The position numbers and the translations under genes were made by a program. The notes below the pieces were generated by a model. The model did not search any database and had not been told where the DNA came from. It worked only from the letters and a program-made list of their open reading frames with translations. DNA of 10,704 bases from Rhypophila decipiens (lineage: Eukaryota; Ascomycota; Sordariomycetes; Sordariales; Naviculisporaceae): contig MU858440.1 in the NCBI GenBank assembly GCA_033297075.1, positions 1-10,704 on the forward strand, in the 5' to 3' direction. This document shows positions 1 through 9,911 of this stretch, piece after piece (position 1 is the first letter of the stretch; every line of letters starts with the position of its first letter).

Positions 1-430
1 AACCGTTCCTAAAAAGGAGCTCAAATTACAGAAGTTATCAGAACCTTCTGCAATTCAATGGTTATATACCCATTCAGCACACCGCCGTTACTCTTCTCAT
101 TAATACTTTAGATTATTAGACTATAAAATAACTAATAACTATTTTAAAACTAAAGTTTAATCTTAAACCAGTTAATAACTAATATAAGTATAAATTAACT
201 AACTTTAGTATTATTATTAATATTATTAATTTCCTTACTAATAATCTATTTAATAATTTTATTATTATCATTTTAATTTAAAGTTTATAAACTTTGTTAA
301 AGAAAGGGGCTTATAGTTATTTCTAAAACCTAATCTAGAAGTAATAAGCCTAATATTATAATGAAGAGGACGACTTTAAGGAAAACCCAAACTATATACT
401 AGATTAGTTGCTTAATGCTAGAGACTTAAA
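1..430. repeat. AT-rich block, probably RIP-mutated repeat remnant
   Basis: From about 110 to 420 the sequence is overwhelmingly A and T, with dense TA dinucleotides and stop codons in every frame. It switches to ordinary mixed composition around 430-480. This is the usual appearance of a transposon copy inactivated by repeat-induced point mutation in a filamentous ascomycete. No reading frame, terminal repeat or target-site duplication could be recognised, so the element type is unknown. The left end may lie outside the window. The AT richness is seen directly; RIP is inferred. Confidence 0.6.
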
Positions 431-854
431 GGTAAGTAAGTACCCTGTGGTGCTGAAAACTAGTCGTGCTTATGCAGAGTCGCCCGGGGCTTCGGGTTGT
501 TAGACAGCGTACTGGCGTTCTAATTGTATTTGGTTTCCTTTCCGGCGGCTAACTCGGCTGATAATTACATAAGACTACCCGCGACATATTTCAAGAGCAC
601 TATTACTCTCGTTACTATACAACCTACGGATGAGCTCAGTTTTCACTCACTCACCATGCTGTCACACATACCCGCCATCTATCCAGATACTGTCTTATTT
701 CTGGCTTAGCTGATGGGTGTCTAGGAAATGTCGGCATTCGGTTGCCCCACGGGCCAGCGACATGTAGGTTCGCTGCCAACTACATCCCTCGCCAGGAACC
801 AAGCAGACTTGCCGCTTGGTATGTGCTTATGCAAACAAAAAGTGTCCAGTTTTG
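431..854. other. Gene-free stretch upstream of the first gene
   Basis: Composition returns to normal here. A 61-codon open frame at 524-709 has no recognisable domain and no splice context, and is best treated as chance. This stretch presumably contains the 5' flank and promoter of the gene at 855, but I see no clear TATA box or other defined site. Confidence 0.5.
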
Positions 855-2211
855 ATGGCTAAAACATGCAAAATGCTAGATGACATCGTTGATCCAGCCG
901 TGTTGTCGACATTTGAGAGCGCCTTCAAGCCTGGCTCCCTTCCTGCTACTTTGTCCGGCCTGTCGTTGAAGTCTTACACGCGACACATGCTCAGCTCCTT
1001 TGGCCGCCTAGGTGAGATATTCACCAAGGTTTGCCCCGAAAATTACAAGACTAGACGGCCATCATGGTATCTTGCTTCTGCAGCCGCCCTGCAATCTCAT
1101 ATTTCAGCCCAACCACATTTTTCGTTGCAGACGACCGCAGCACACCTGAGGGAGCAAGAACTACTAGAGCCATCTCAGGTGGCCGATGATGATGCGACTA
1201 CTAATCATTTGCATCACTTTTACGTCTTTTGCCTTGTCGGAATTTCGGCTCATCTTTTCCAGCCGTCCGCCAAAGGTCAACATGTGCATGATATCTTCAT
1301 CATCGAGGACTGCGTGCCCGGATCGATACATCGATGCTGGTCAATCCTGTCCAACAAGATCATGATGAGAGATCCCGAAACGCCCGTCTCGATGCTGATC
1401 CGCGGATTCGGAGAGCTGAGCCCCGTGATGGACCGAGACCAACGCACCTACCAGACCAAAACCCCAACATTGAGAGCAGACAGGTTCGACGCGCGTCTGT
1501 TTTGCTCAGTTCTGAAGATGAAAATCGCATGGACCGATATCCTCAACACCCATCTCGACTACGATGCTGATAATAACACTCTGTTTCTCTTCCGACATGC
1601 GACATTCTGCGCCATGAATGCGACATTTTCCAAAACCGACCGGGGCAACACGAGCATATGGCAAAGGTAAAGTTCCCATCATCCACCCCCGTCACTGCCA
1701 CGAGAAAAGACTACATGCACACAAACAATACCATACTAACTTTTCAACCTCCTCAAGTTGTATCGATCTGGACGGCCCGGACGATGGCGAATCCGACTAC
1801 CCCAAAGATCTCATGTGCGAGATCATGCTATCACTCTACATGATATTTGGCCAGGAAGCCCATTCTCGCAAGTATTTCAGCGCTCACAAAGCATTCGAGG
1901 GCTGGCCGCAGGCCGACCTTGACCCGTTGCTCGCCATCATCTGCCGAGGCCAATGGCCATTTCCGAACTCGACATCTGAGCCCAAGCCGGTCTACTACCT
2001 TGGCCGAGACTTTCCACTGATGCAGGCAAAGATAGACTTTCTCAACGACGTAATCGCCCACAAAGAACCAAAGAGTTTGGCCCAGCTTTGGAGGGACAAG
2101 CGCAACACGGCCCAGTGGTATACTTTTTGGGCCGTCATCTTCTACGGAACATTGGGCTTGTTGCTTGCCGTGGCGCAGCTCACTACATCGATAGTAGCAC
2201 TGTACAAATAG
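855..2211 (+). CDS. Uncharacterised fungal protein with a C-terminal membrane anchor
   Basis: The gene has two exons, 855-1666 and 1758-2211, joined across a 91-nt intron with donor GTAAAGT, branch CTAAC and acceptor CAAG. The join is in phase and gives 421 residues. The ATG at 855 is the first in frame; the frame is open further upstream, so an extra 5' exon cannot be excluded. It resembles a large uncharacterised family common in Sordariomycetes. Its landmarks are a central stretch with the pattern LIRGFGELSP (near residue 195), a segment ending NTLFLFRHATFC, and a C-terminal LWRDKRNTAQWYTFWAV leading into one hydrophobic helix at about 392-418. That helix suggests a tail-anchored membrane protein with a cytosolic body. 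No catalytic motif is visible and the function is unknown. No internal stop or frameshift is present. It converges on the amidase gene, 148 bases away. Family recognition is from memory. Confidence 0.8.
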
Positions 2212-2359
2212 TCTTGCTGATCATTCCATAACTGAATCTCATGTATCATATAGTCGCGCCTTGGTGTCTGTGACTTGGCCCTTGATTCAATACCATTCTA
2301 GTAGATACCCAAGGCATAAGAACTCGTGTCCAAGATGCAAGAAACATTGAAATTGGACA

Positions 2360-4830
2360 TCAACAAAGGACAGGGTGTGATGGTCGCCCTTGTGCAGTAC
2401 TAGTCAGAAGGCCGTTCCCTGTGGAGACCGGATAGGCAGACTTGCCAGGCAGCACGCCAGTAGCAGGCCCATGTTCGGCCAAGAAGTCGCAGACAAGGCG
2501 GAGCATCGACAAGTCAGTGCCTAGAACGCAATCATCAGATTTGCACATCTCGAAGGAAGCTTGCTCACTTACCCCTGGCTCCAGTGATCGCAAGCGTGAC
2601 CGGGAATACCTCCGTTCGCTTTGAAATCTCGGATTCAAATGGGAGTTGACCGACTTGATATTCGTATTGCGGACGAATGGTTAGCCCCACCTCAATTATA
2701 TGTTTCTTGTCTGCAGGTCAAGAAGCAGGCGACCTACTGGGGACCATGAGGTTTGGATAGCCTCCGATCGATGCGTGCAAGTTTGAATCCCAGACCATCC
2801 AGTCACGTTCCCAGGGCTCACTTCTGGAGTTAGCATTCGTTTTGAGACGACTTTCCAAGATTGGGATTCTCACGGCAAATACTCGTCACGACGGTCGAGG
2901 CTGAATCGTGGAATAACCATAATCGTGTCCTCATCTACGATATTCTTGGAAAACCATTCATTGTGTTTTTTCACTTCTGCCAGAGCTTCATGATATTCAT
3001 GCACCGGCTCTGACCCGCCTCCCCTAAAGAAGGTGTTAGTTCAAATACCCTATAAAGTAAGAGGAGAGTCTATTATACCATAAATATCGTGTCGTCTGGG
3101 CTACGAATGGAGCCGCATTGAACTTGCGCTGGTAATCCTCCCGAAACTGCGCTCCGCTGTCGAAATAGTCCTTCCGGACGACAGTCATGAAGGTCTTGAT
3201 AGTCGTGGTTAGATGTCTAAGTATGGGCCCTTTATGAGTAAGATTAGACCTTACCTTGGCGTGATATGAGAGAAAGCCTTTATCGGTGGCGATTGGCTTG
3301 GTGCGATCCCAGACTTCCTCTAGCGACACTTTAACAAGCTCGGTGCCGAGGAACTTGGCTAGTTTCTCAGCAGTCTTGGTGAACAGTTGATCTATATCGT
3401 CTCTTCCACTAGCATATTCGATTATCGTGATCACTCGCTTCGGGCGGTACGACTGAAACAGAATGTCAGTCACGGGGTCACTAAGGCCTCGGTACATGAT
3501 CTCACCTCCTGGGTATCGAAGGGCAAACGTATTGCGTGACGTGTCAGGTCATAAAGAGTCTCCATATCACGGGTGAGGTAGCCAGTGCGCTGGAAACGGC
3601 TGAGGGTTTGAGAAGTCAGCACCCGTTTGAAGTCTGCAAAAGCTTGAATAGAAATACTCACGGGCAAGGCATGGAAGTATTCTCCTCTTGCACTCCGTTG
3701 TGAGAGGCTCTAAATCCGGGCACGCCAAACACGACAGCAGGATCCCGGACGCTTCCGCCGCAATCACTTCCCAGTGACCCATCCAGCCATGGGTAGGCCG
3801 CCATGCCACAGGCGCTCCCAACACTACTCCCTGTGGCGCGCAGATAACCGTCTGCTCGTGGATTCTTGGGATACCGAAAGTCGGCCCAGTCACCTTCAAC
3901 TTCCTGGGCACCGGCAAACTCGACCGTCGTCGCCTTTCCGACAATGACGGCTCCTTTGTCAATGGCTGCCTGGACAGCGGCCGAGCTGACACGTGGCTCG
4001 TCATAGAGACTCTCGTATGCGCGGTTCCCGTTGGTCGTGACAACACCCTTCAGGTGGAATACGTCTTTGACGGAAAGCCGAACGCCGGCTAGAGGCTGCT
4101 CCTTGGTTCGTTTGAACTAGAGGCGGGAGGGCACGGCCACACAGCGGTTGCGGTGGCCATACGCTGATGCGCTCGCACATCGGTATCTAATTCAAGACTC
4201 AGCTCTAGTCAGGAGATGCGGGATCAGGATACTGCCGGACTCACGTGTTTTTATCAAAAGGGTTGCTGGGAATCACGCTAGTCACAAACGCATCGTGAGT
4301 GTCAGGGTACAGCCTGAAAACCCGGAAGATTCCACCAGAAGAGTAGAAGAAAGGGCCCTTTCCAAGGGTTGAGCTCGATGGCAAAAGGAACAATTTCTTG
4401 CACCCATATGAAGTCAAGAGCTGAAGCGCATCCGAGTCAACAGATCTCTCGTCGGTAATTAGTATAATAGAAGTCATGAACCGGGGGCACAGGACGTCAT
4501 CATCCCCCAAGTCCTGTCGAATAGCCTTCTCCAGCGATTGGGACTTGATGGGACCGTCACGCGGGATGAACGACGCCAATGGCTCAATTGTGGAGGACTC
4601 GGAAAGCTTTCCAGAGTGCTGAATTCAAGTTAGCACCCCGATTCGAGGTTCAAAAGCTTAAATGGCTCGGAATGTCTTCTCACAAAAGCCGTGTCCTCGC
4701 AAAGATACGAAATGTCTTCAATCTCGACGACAGTAGAGGTACGGATCGCATATTTGACCACCTGGCTGTCATCCGACTCACGTGAGGTGCGGAATTTGGA
4801 GACGGGCTTCCTGCCCGCTCGACGGAACAT
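2360..4830 (-). pseudogene. Fungal amidase-signature (AS) family gene with one premature TAG
   Basis: Ten exons on the minus strand: 4830-4684, 4618-4245, 4186-3662, 3599-3506, 3452-3255, 3194-3079, 3023-2874, 2823-2738, 2653-2573, 2520-2360. The nine introns are 50-84 nt with good GT...AG ends, and the joined frame is 644 codons with no frameshift. AS-family hydrolases cleave amide bonds with a Ser-cisSer-Lys triad. Here the Lys is K213 (in SVKDVF), the cis-Ser S294 (in GSSVGSA) and the nucleophile S318 (in GGSVRDP), with the usual 24-residue spacing between the serines. The N-terminal ~190 residues match the fungal-specific domain that precedes such amidases, and VPIGQLPF near the C-terminal end is typical. 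The lesion is TAG at 4119-4117 (codon 197), inside the conserved VAVPSRL segment and before all catalytic residues. The start could instead be the ATG at 4911, which has a better initiation context, adding 27 residues. The substrate is unknown. Confidence 0.85.
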
Positions 4831-6497
4831 GTCAAGGTCGAGTTCACAAAAAGCAATGGCGTTGGCAGTTCTATGCCGGCGGCTTCGTGGAAAACAGCAG
4901 CTCAAGGCCATGGCACACATCTTCGCTGGCCACCGATGGGAATCCGGTTTCGCGGCGTGCGTGTGCGATTGAAGGTCTATGTCGGATCAAGAGACGAGAG
5001 GTGAATACATGTACAGGTGGGCAACGCACTGTTAAGGGTGTAACCGGCCCGATCCAAGTTCAAGTCCGCCCGCCGGAGGCCCTTATTGAGTTACGGTAAA
5101 ATCGACCTTTCTCAACATAACACTGCTGTGATTAAGATCACCAAATACCGCCCGGTTACCAGCTGAAGCGCCCCCTGGTGCTTGAAAGATGCATCGGCGC
5201 CGCGCGTAAAAAGCCCCCGAGCTATGCCTTATCGAGACATGGCTGGAACAACTTCAGTCACATGCATACACCTTCACAACGCCCTGTCACATACCTTTCT
5301 CGTAGGCTTTTGCTTTTGGGTAGTAGGATGTAGTCGATAAGCGGGTCGAACGCGTAGCTGCCTTCGCGGCAAATCTAAGGTAACTTTCAATTGTTGAGCC
5401 CAACGTAAGACGGGGTGCAGTGATGTATCACTGGTGTTCCGGCACAACCGTTGTTGTATGTACAATGCAACAACACCTGAAAGGTTTGTCTGAGACCCTC
5501 AGGTCTAACCCCCCTTTGTTCGTTACATAGCCCATGACTTCGCTGAGCCCACGAAATATATATATTATAAAATATCGCACTGTCTTATGCCCCTTGATTG
5601 AGCATTCGCCTAGTACCGTAGCGTTCAACAAGTACCTTTACAGCAGACACTAATAAAAAAGCTGTCGCCATTCGTATTGGGCGGGGTTTTGCTGTAATCA
5701 GCCGGAGGTACTTTTGGAGAATGTTGGTGACTCGACCAACGCCAAAGACTTAACAACGCCAACACGTATTCGTGTCACTGTCTGAACGGGTATCTCGGGT
5801 AGCACATCTTGTGCAAGTCCTCATCCCCGCCCCCTGAAATAAAGATTCGTGGGGCGGCAAGCCTGGTCAGTTGGTTGAAAACGGCTGTCAGAATTGATCG
5901 AATTGAACGAATTGAGGCCATAGAAAATGGCTAGTTTGAGAGTAGTTGAGGCATCAATTGATGCTCAAAATCAGTGTCCTTTTGGTTGTGTTGGGAGAAA
6001 TCGAGAAATCTTCCCCGTAGCTTGGTGCCTTCAGAAGTTCAGCCGACTTTGACAGCGGTCTCCACTTTCAACTGCTTGACAGTCCACCGCTAGGGATACG
6101 CCCCCTCCACGAGATACCCAATAATATTTTACCCCGTCTTTGCCCAAAGGCAAGAAGCCCCGCAGCGGCCAAGCCCCCAGGCGTCAAATCTCATACAATT
6201 AATTCAGCGATCGATACCGAATCAGTTCAATTGTTCAATGGAAAACAAGGCGGTCATGATAATTGTTGGTAAAGACAATTGTTGAGCCCCCAAGAAAAAA
6301 ATGCAATCATCAACCCTAACCCTCCCGTCCTCTTTCACTCCTGGTTTGGTGATTTGACAAAACTTGAACAGAGGTCACCCAAATATCCCCATTAACGAGT
6401 GTCCGGGTGATGCAGCCAGTGGGTGGTTGCACAGCAGTTAATTCTTCCCAATGAAGCATAGCCACAGTGAAAGGATCAAGCGAGCCATATGTAGGTA
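4831..6497. other. Long intergenic region, no gene recognised
   Basis: About 1.7 kb contains only short open frames without domains or plausible splice structure. Visible items are an AT dinucleotide run near 5556-5575, a GAATTGA-like simple repeat near 5892-5917, and a few short inverted repeats (5419-5432, 5450-5474, 5951-5964) of a size expected by chance. The part next to 4830 probably holds the amidase promoter. No tRNA or rRNA could be recognised by eye. Confidence 0.5.
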
Positions 6498-7088
6498 TTA
6501 ACCGCCCTCGAGAACACCGCAGCGGCATGGGTCCCTTCCACAGGTTGAACAGGTCCCTCCATGGTAGTTGATGTTATACCACGGATTACCACGGAAAACT
6601 TCCTCAACCCGAGCAGTAAGCGCTTCCACCTTCTCCTCTCCGATCTAACCGCGCTCTAGGGAAAACCAGCGTTTGCTCAGATATCGACCATCCTGCAGAG
6701 CTTCTCCCTCGTCCACCTGGGTTCCGACGTCGCCAGGAACGGGGATCTCCAGCTTGCTGTAAAGCTCGCGCCAGGGTTGCGCTTTGTTCTCATCCGGAGC
6801 CATCTATACAGCTAGTAGAACATTGTCAGCTTTTTCTTCTCGAATGGACCATGACCACTCCGAAACTCACCCAGGATATATGACCAAGTCTTGGTCTTGG
6901 AATCTTTGCGTCGTTGATTTTGGTGTTGGACTTGGAGGGCAAACAAGATCTGGACTGATCTCCTGCACAAGAGAGAACCTCCGCACCGGGTTGGCCAAGG
7001 GGAATAAATAAAAGTCCCTGGGCCTCGAAGAGACGCACCCAGAGCCGCTTTCTTCACTCCCACATCGGTCAATTTCCTGAGTGCTCAT
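6498..7088 (-). pseudogene. Decayed two-exon gene of unknown function
   Basis: Exon 1 (7088-6871) opens with ATG and runs 72 codons, including RPRDFYLFPL and TTQRFQDQDLVIYPG. A textbook intron follows at 6870-6804 (donor GTGAGT, branch GCTGAC, acceptor TATAG, 67 nt). Exon 2 (6803-6498) begins MAPDENKAQPWRELYSKL and reads like real protein to TAA at 6500-6498, with a late cysteine cluster (CSTCGRDPCRC) that could bind a metal. Two lesions are visible. Exon 1 leaves the donor in phase 2 while exon 2 needs phase 0. TAG at 6647-6645 (codon 53 of exon 2) interrupts a frame that stays coding-like on both sides. Beyond 6500, another frame on the same strand may continue the C-terminus. I do not recognise the family. 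An alternative is that exon 1 uses a different frame (ending LGHISW), which joins in phase but lacks an ATG. Confidence 0.45.
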
Positions 7089-7765
7089 AAGCGACACACG
7101 GTACGGCCTGGTGACTGCTCTTGTTCAATATCTACATCACCACCAACTTCAGGATTCAGCCAATTTGGGGCCATGGCAGTACACCATCCTCATGCACTGT
7201 ATGATGTCGTGGCAGCCGTTACTCCTCTGATACTGTAGTACAAACCAATCATCGTCCCCTCATCAAGGAGATGTTTGGGGCGAATAAGATAGAGAAAGGC
7301 CGATTACTGGATAAAGTGATGCGACTCCTCATCCTGGCACACAGCGGCATCACGGCACATTGTCAGGTGGTCGCCCCGTCTTCTCCTTCGCGGCACCGAT
7401 CATACCCATCCCGCAAATTCCCCCACCCTCAGAAGCCTAGGATGGGTTCATCGCAGCACAGGTCATGCAGACGTGGATAAATCTCTGCTGCGACCCTTCA
7501 TTGGGCAAGGGCTCCGCCGAGTGCATAATGAGGCTCTGCTGTTCACGGATTTTCGGCATTTCATACTCTAACCAGGCTTTCTACGCACCTTTTCCTCACT
7601 CTGAGCGCTCGCAATATCCGAGACCTGCCTCAAGGTCGTCTACCGATATTCTGTCAAGCCAGATATAAACTGTTTCTTAGTTGAAGTCTTACTCGGGCCA
7701 GACTTACACAACGATAGGCTGACGCTGATAAAAAGTACTGATCCGAGGCAACAATTGCAAAGAAA
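7089..7765. other. Intergenic region between divergent genes
   Basis: This separates the minus-strand gene remnant from the + strand oxygenase gene and probably holds the promoters of both. Open frames of 67-69 codons at 7271-7480 and 7465-7668 have no domain, lack supportive splice signals and are probably chance. Apart from the TATA-like box at 7664 nothing specific is seen. Confidence 0.45.
7664..7669 (+). promoter_or_regulatory. TATA-like box upstream of the oxygenase gene
   Basis: A TATAAA hexamer lies 97 nt before the proposed ATG at 7766, a sensible distance for a fungal core promoter with a short leader. It is a single short motif with no other support. Confidence 0.35.
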
Positions 7766-9135
7766 ATGCATAGTGAGTTTCGCCCCTTCTTCAGGTTGCT
7801 GAAATGCTGAGACTCACCATGTATTCGCGTGCCAGGACCACAGGCATATGATAATTCGTCCCAGCTGGTCTTTCCAGACTACAACGGGGCGGACAAAGAT
7901 TGGGACCCAAATTGCCAACACATTCGGGCCCTTAGCTTCATCGCTGATGACCCATTGTATTTGAGGGAGAAATCCTTCTGCATCAACGTCCCCCTGCCAG
8001 ATGGCCAGCCAAGATCAAATCTGATCTTCGATAAGCGTCGCGTCGCATTCGGTGACGCCAGGGGCCGAGAAGATGTATTCACTCTTGACAAAAACGGCTT
8101 CTGCTTCGTGAAGATGCCTGATCTCAACATTGACCTCCACGACACACAAGCTTTGCGTTCGGTCTTCATCGCTGATATGGAGAAGTGGCTTAAGAACATG
8201 TTCCAGGCTGATATGGTCCAAGTGTTCGATTATACAGTATGCTCTTCGGTGTCTATTTGCTTTCTCCCCTACAATGTTGCGCACAGCCAACTGACATGAT
8301 CAATCGAAAAGCTCCGTCAAGTAAAGCCACTCGGGTATCGGTATAATGACGTCGAACCACGACCCCCTGCGAATGCAGCTCATATCGGTGCGTTGTGTCA
8401 ACTATCTGTTCCCGTATGCTTCAAAACAGTATCAACAACAAATATTGTACAACTAACATGCCTGTACTGCAGACCAAACACCAAACGCCGCTGCTAGGAG
8501 GTTGACTCTCCACCAGCACGAAAATCTCACAGAGCTCTACAAAGGCAGGGTCCAGCTGGTCAAGTGAGTCGATGTCCAAGTTGCAAACCGCTCCTTAGTA
8601 GTCAACACGTGGCTACACGTATCAACCCTCCGTCTTACATGTGCTTTCAATTCCGTGCAGTGTCTGGCGAGCCCTCAACGGCCCCTTGGACGACTCGCTG
8701 CTCAGCGTCTGCGACGCCCGCACCATTGAGAGCGAAGACCTCATGGCCCATGACCTCGTCTTCCCGCATTACGTGGGGGAGAACTTTCAGCTCAAGCACA
8801 ATCCGAAGCAGCGATGGTATTTCCTCAATGGAATGCAGGCCAATGAGGCGATACTGTTCAAGAACTTTGACTCCATGACGGATGGTCGAGCCCGGTGTGA
8901 GTTAGATTCCGGTATCTATGTTATCATGTCATTATCGGGCACGCTGTGCTCTGCAGTATGAGAGTGGCTTGACTGATAGCTTGGCTCGATAACAGTATGT
9001 CCGCATGGATCATTCAGACGTGAACCACCGAAGCTGGATGAGAAGCAAATCATGAGGGCAAGCATTGAGATAAGAGCTATTATCTTCCACCGCCAGGAGG
9101 CGCCTTTGGAGGATGGAGTGGAAAAGGTAAACTAG
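7766..9135 (+). CDS. CmcJ/AsaB/NvfI-like oxygenase (hydroxylase/desaturase family)
   Basis: Six exons: 7766-7772, 7836-8236, 8312-8387, 8473-8563, 8661-8896, 8996-9135. All junctions are in phase, giving 316 residues with no lesion. The protein matches the fungal family that includes AsaB-type hydroxylase/desaturases and the CmcJ/NvfI-like oxidoreductases of natural-product pathways. Some members are iron and 2-oxoglutarate dependent. Landmarks are FTLDKNGFCFVK, VFDYTLRQ, AAHIDQT, QLVNVWRALNGP, DARTIESEDL, YVGENFQLKHNP, RWYFLNGM, LFKNFDS and CPHGSF, then SIEIRAIIF at the C-terminal end. H160-x-D162 and H274 are the likely metal ligands. Exons 2-6 are secure. The 7-nt first exon (ATGCATA) is the weak point, and a 39-nt intron ending at 7811 is an alternative acceptor. 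No backbone biosynthetic gene is visible nearby, so the substrate is unknown. Confidence 0.85.
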
Positions 9136-9911
9136 GTCGACGAATTGATTGTAGTCACCCTTTTGTGCGGACTGTAAGAGGCTTGCATTTTTATTGGTTA
9201 AGGTACTTGGAATCTAGGTGACTAGGTACCAAGAGGGGAAATAGCAATACAGTCTGCTGTTTTAAACATCTAGCCATTATGCTTACGGCCGCTCGTCACT
9301 CGAGGACGGAGTATCTATTTAAAGGGTCCGTCGGCAAGGTGAATTCATATCCACACCTCCCAGGTCACAAATACATTTCTGGAAAGTGACGAGCTCCTGC
9401 AAGAATTGTTAACGGCCGTCACTCTCAGGGAGAAACGAACAGGCACGCATCTGGACAAGTCCGAGTCGACTGCTCATTGAAAGACATCTAGAGCGCGGCA
9501 AAAGAAAAAGAACGAGCTATACGATGGGTAAAGAGAAGAGAACTACGAAGGCTACCGCATTCTGGCACATCCACTGCAATCATATATTGCGAGAATCAAG
9601 TAATTTATAAAACATTGGAACTTATTCAAAGGAATACCTGAGATGATATATATTACGGCTGAGCAAAGTAACACTGCCACCCTAGCTGAACCTGGTCTAG
9701 ATAACTCATCACACATATCCGTCAAGCCGGCGTAACGACTTTCCGTTGCGTGAGAATTCCCACAGTTGTCAAGTATCGCAAGGGATGGTACAAGCGATCA
9801 TTGGTTAGAGTAGTTGCATTGACTTAAAATTATAATATAATTACACCGGATAGTAGAAGCACCATCAACTAGTCCTAGTATCGGAAAAGAGCTCCCCCTT
9901 ACTGTGTCGCT
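9136..9911. other. Intergenic region between convergent genes
   Basis: This holds the 3' flanks of the oxygenase gene and, from the other side, of the GH16 exon. Apart from a possible decayed coding stretch around 9346-9480 (listed separately) no gene, RNA or repeat was recognised. An AT-rich patch with ATATA runs lies near 9640-9650 and another near 9826-9842. Confidence 0.45.
9346..9480 (+). pseudogene. Possible decayed coding fragment
   Basis: A frame of 44 codons reads as a coding-like, charged and leucine-rich stretch containing FLESDELLQELLTAV, and stops at TGA 9478-9480. The same frame after the stop still gives lysine- and arginine-rich sequence, with a further stop near 9530. There is no ATG at its head. 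A TATTTAAA box lies just upstream at 9316-9323. It may be a relic of a longer gene or mobile element, or chance. No family was recognised. Confidence 0.2.

Noticed and set aside
816..854. Extension of the first gene to a TTG at 816
   Set aside because: TTG is not a normal fungal nuclear start; the first in-frame ATG is at 855.
2781..2790. tRNA T-arm lookalike (GTTTGAATCC)
   Set aside because: It lies inside a well-supported amidase exon, and no acceptor or anticodon arm pairs around it.
3567..4046. Long minus-strand frame of 159 codons
   Set aside because: It is a shifted frame over the amidase catalytic exon; the true frame there shows the amidase signature.
5058..5067. tRNA T-loop lookalike (GTTCAAGTCC)
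   Set aside because: The flanking five-base stems do not pair and no other tRNA arms are present.
5419..5474. Two short inverted repeats (AGTGAT/ATCACT and GTTGTTG/CAACAAC)
   Set aside because: Stems of 6-7 bp are common by chance and no gene or element end is attached.
5951..5964. Palindrome GCATCAATTGATGC
   Set aside because: A single perfect 14-bp palindrome is about what chance gives in 10 kb, and it has no second copy.
5388..6289. Direct repeat CAATTGTTGAGCCC at 5388 and 6276
   Set aside because: A shared 14-mer in a window of this size is not rare and the flanks do not match.
7271..7668. Two + strand frames of 67-69 codons
   Set aside because: No domain, no coding-like composition and no splice context; they lie in the probable promoter region of the oxygenase gene.
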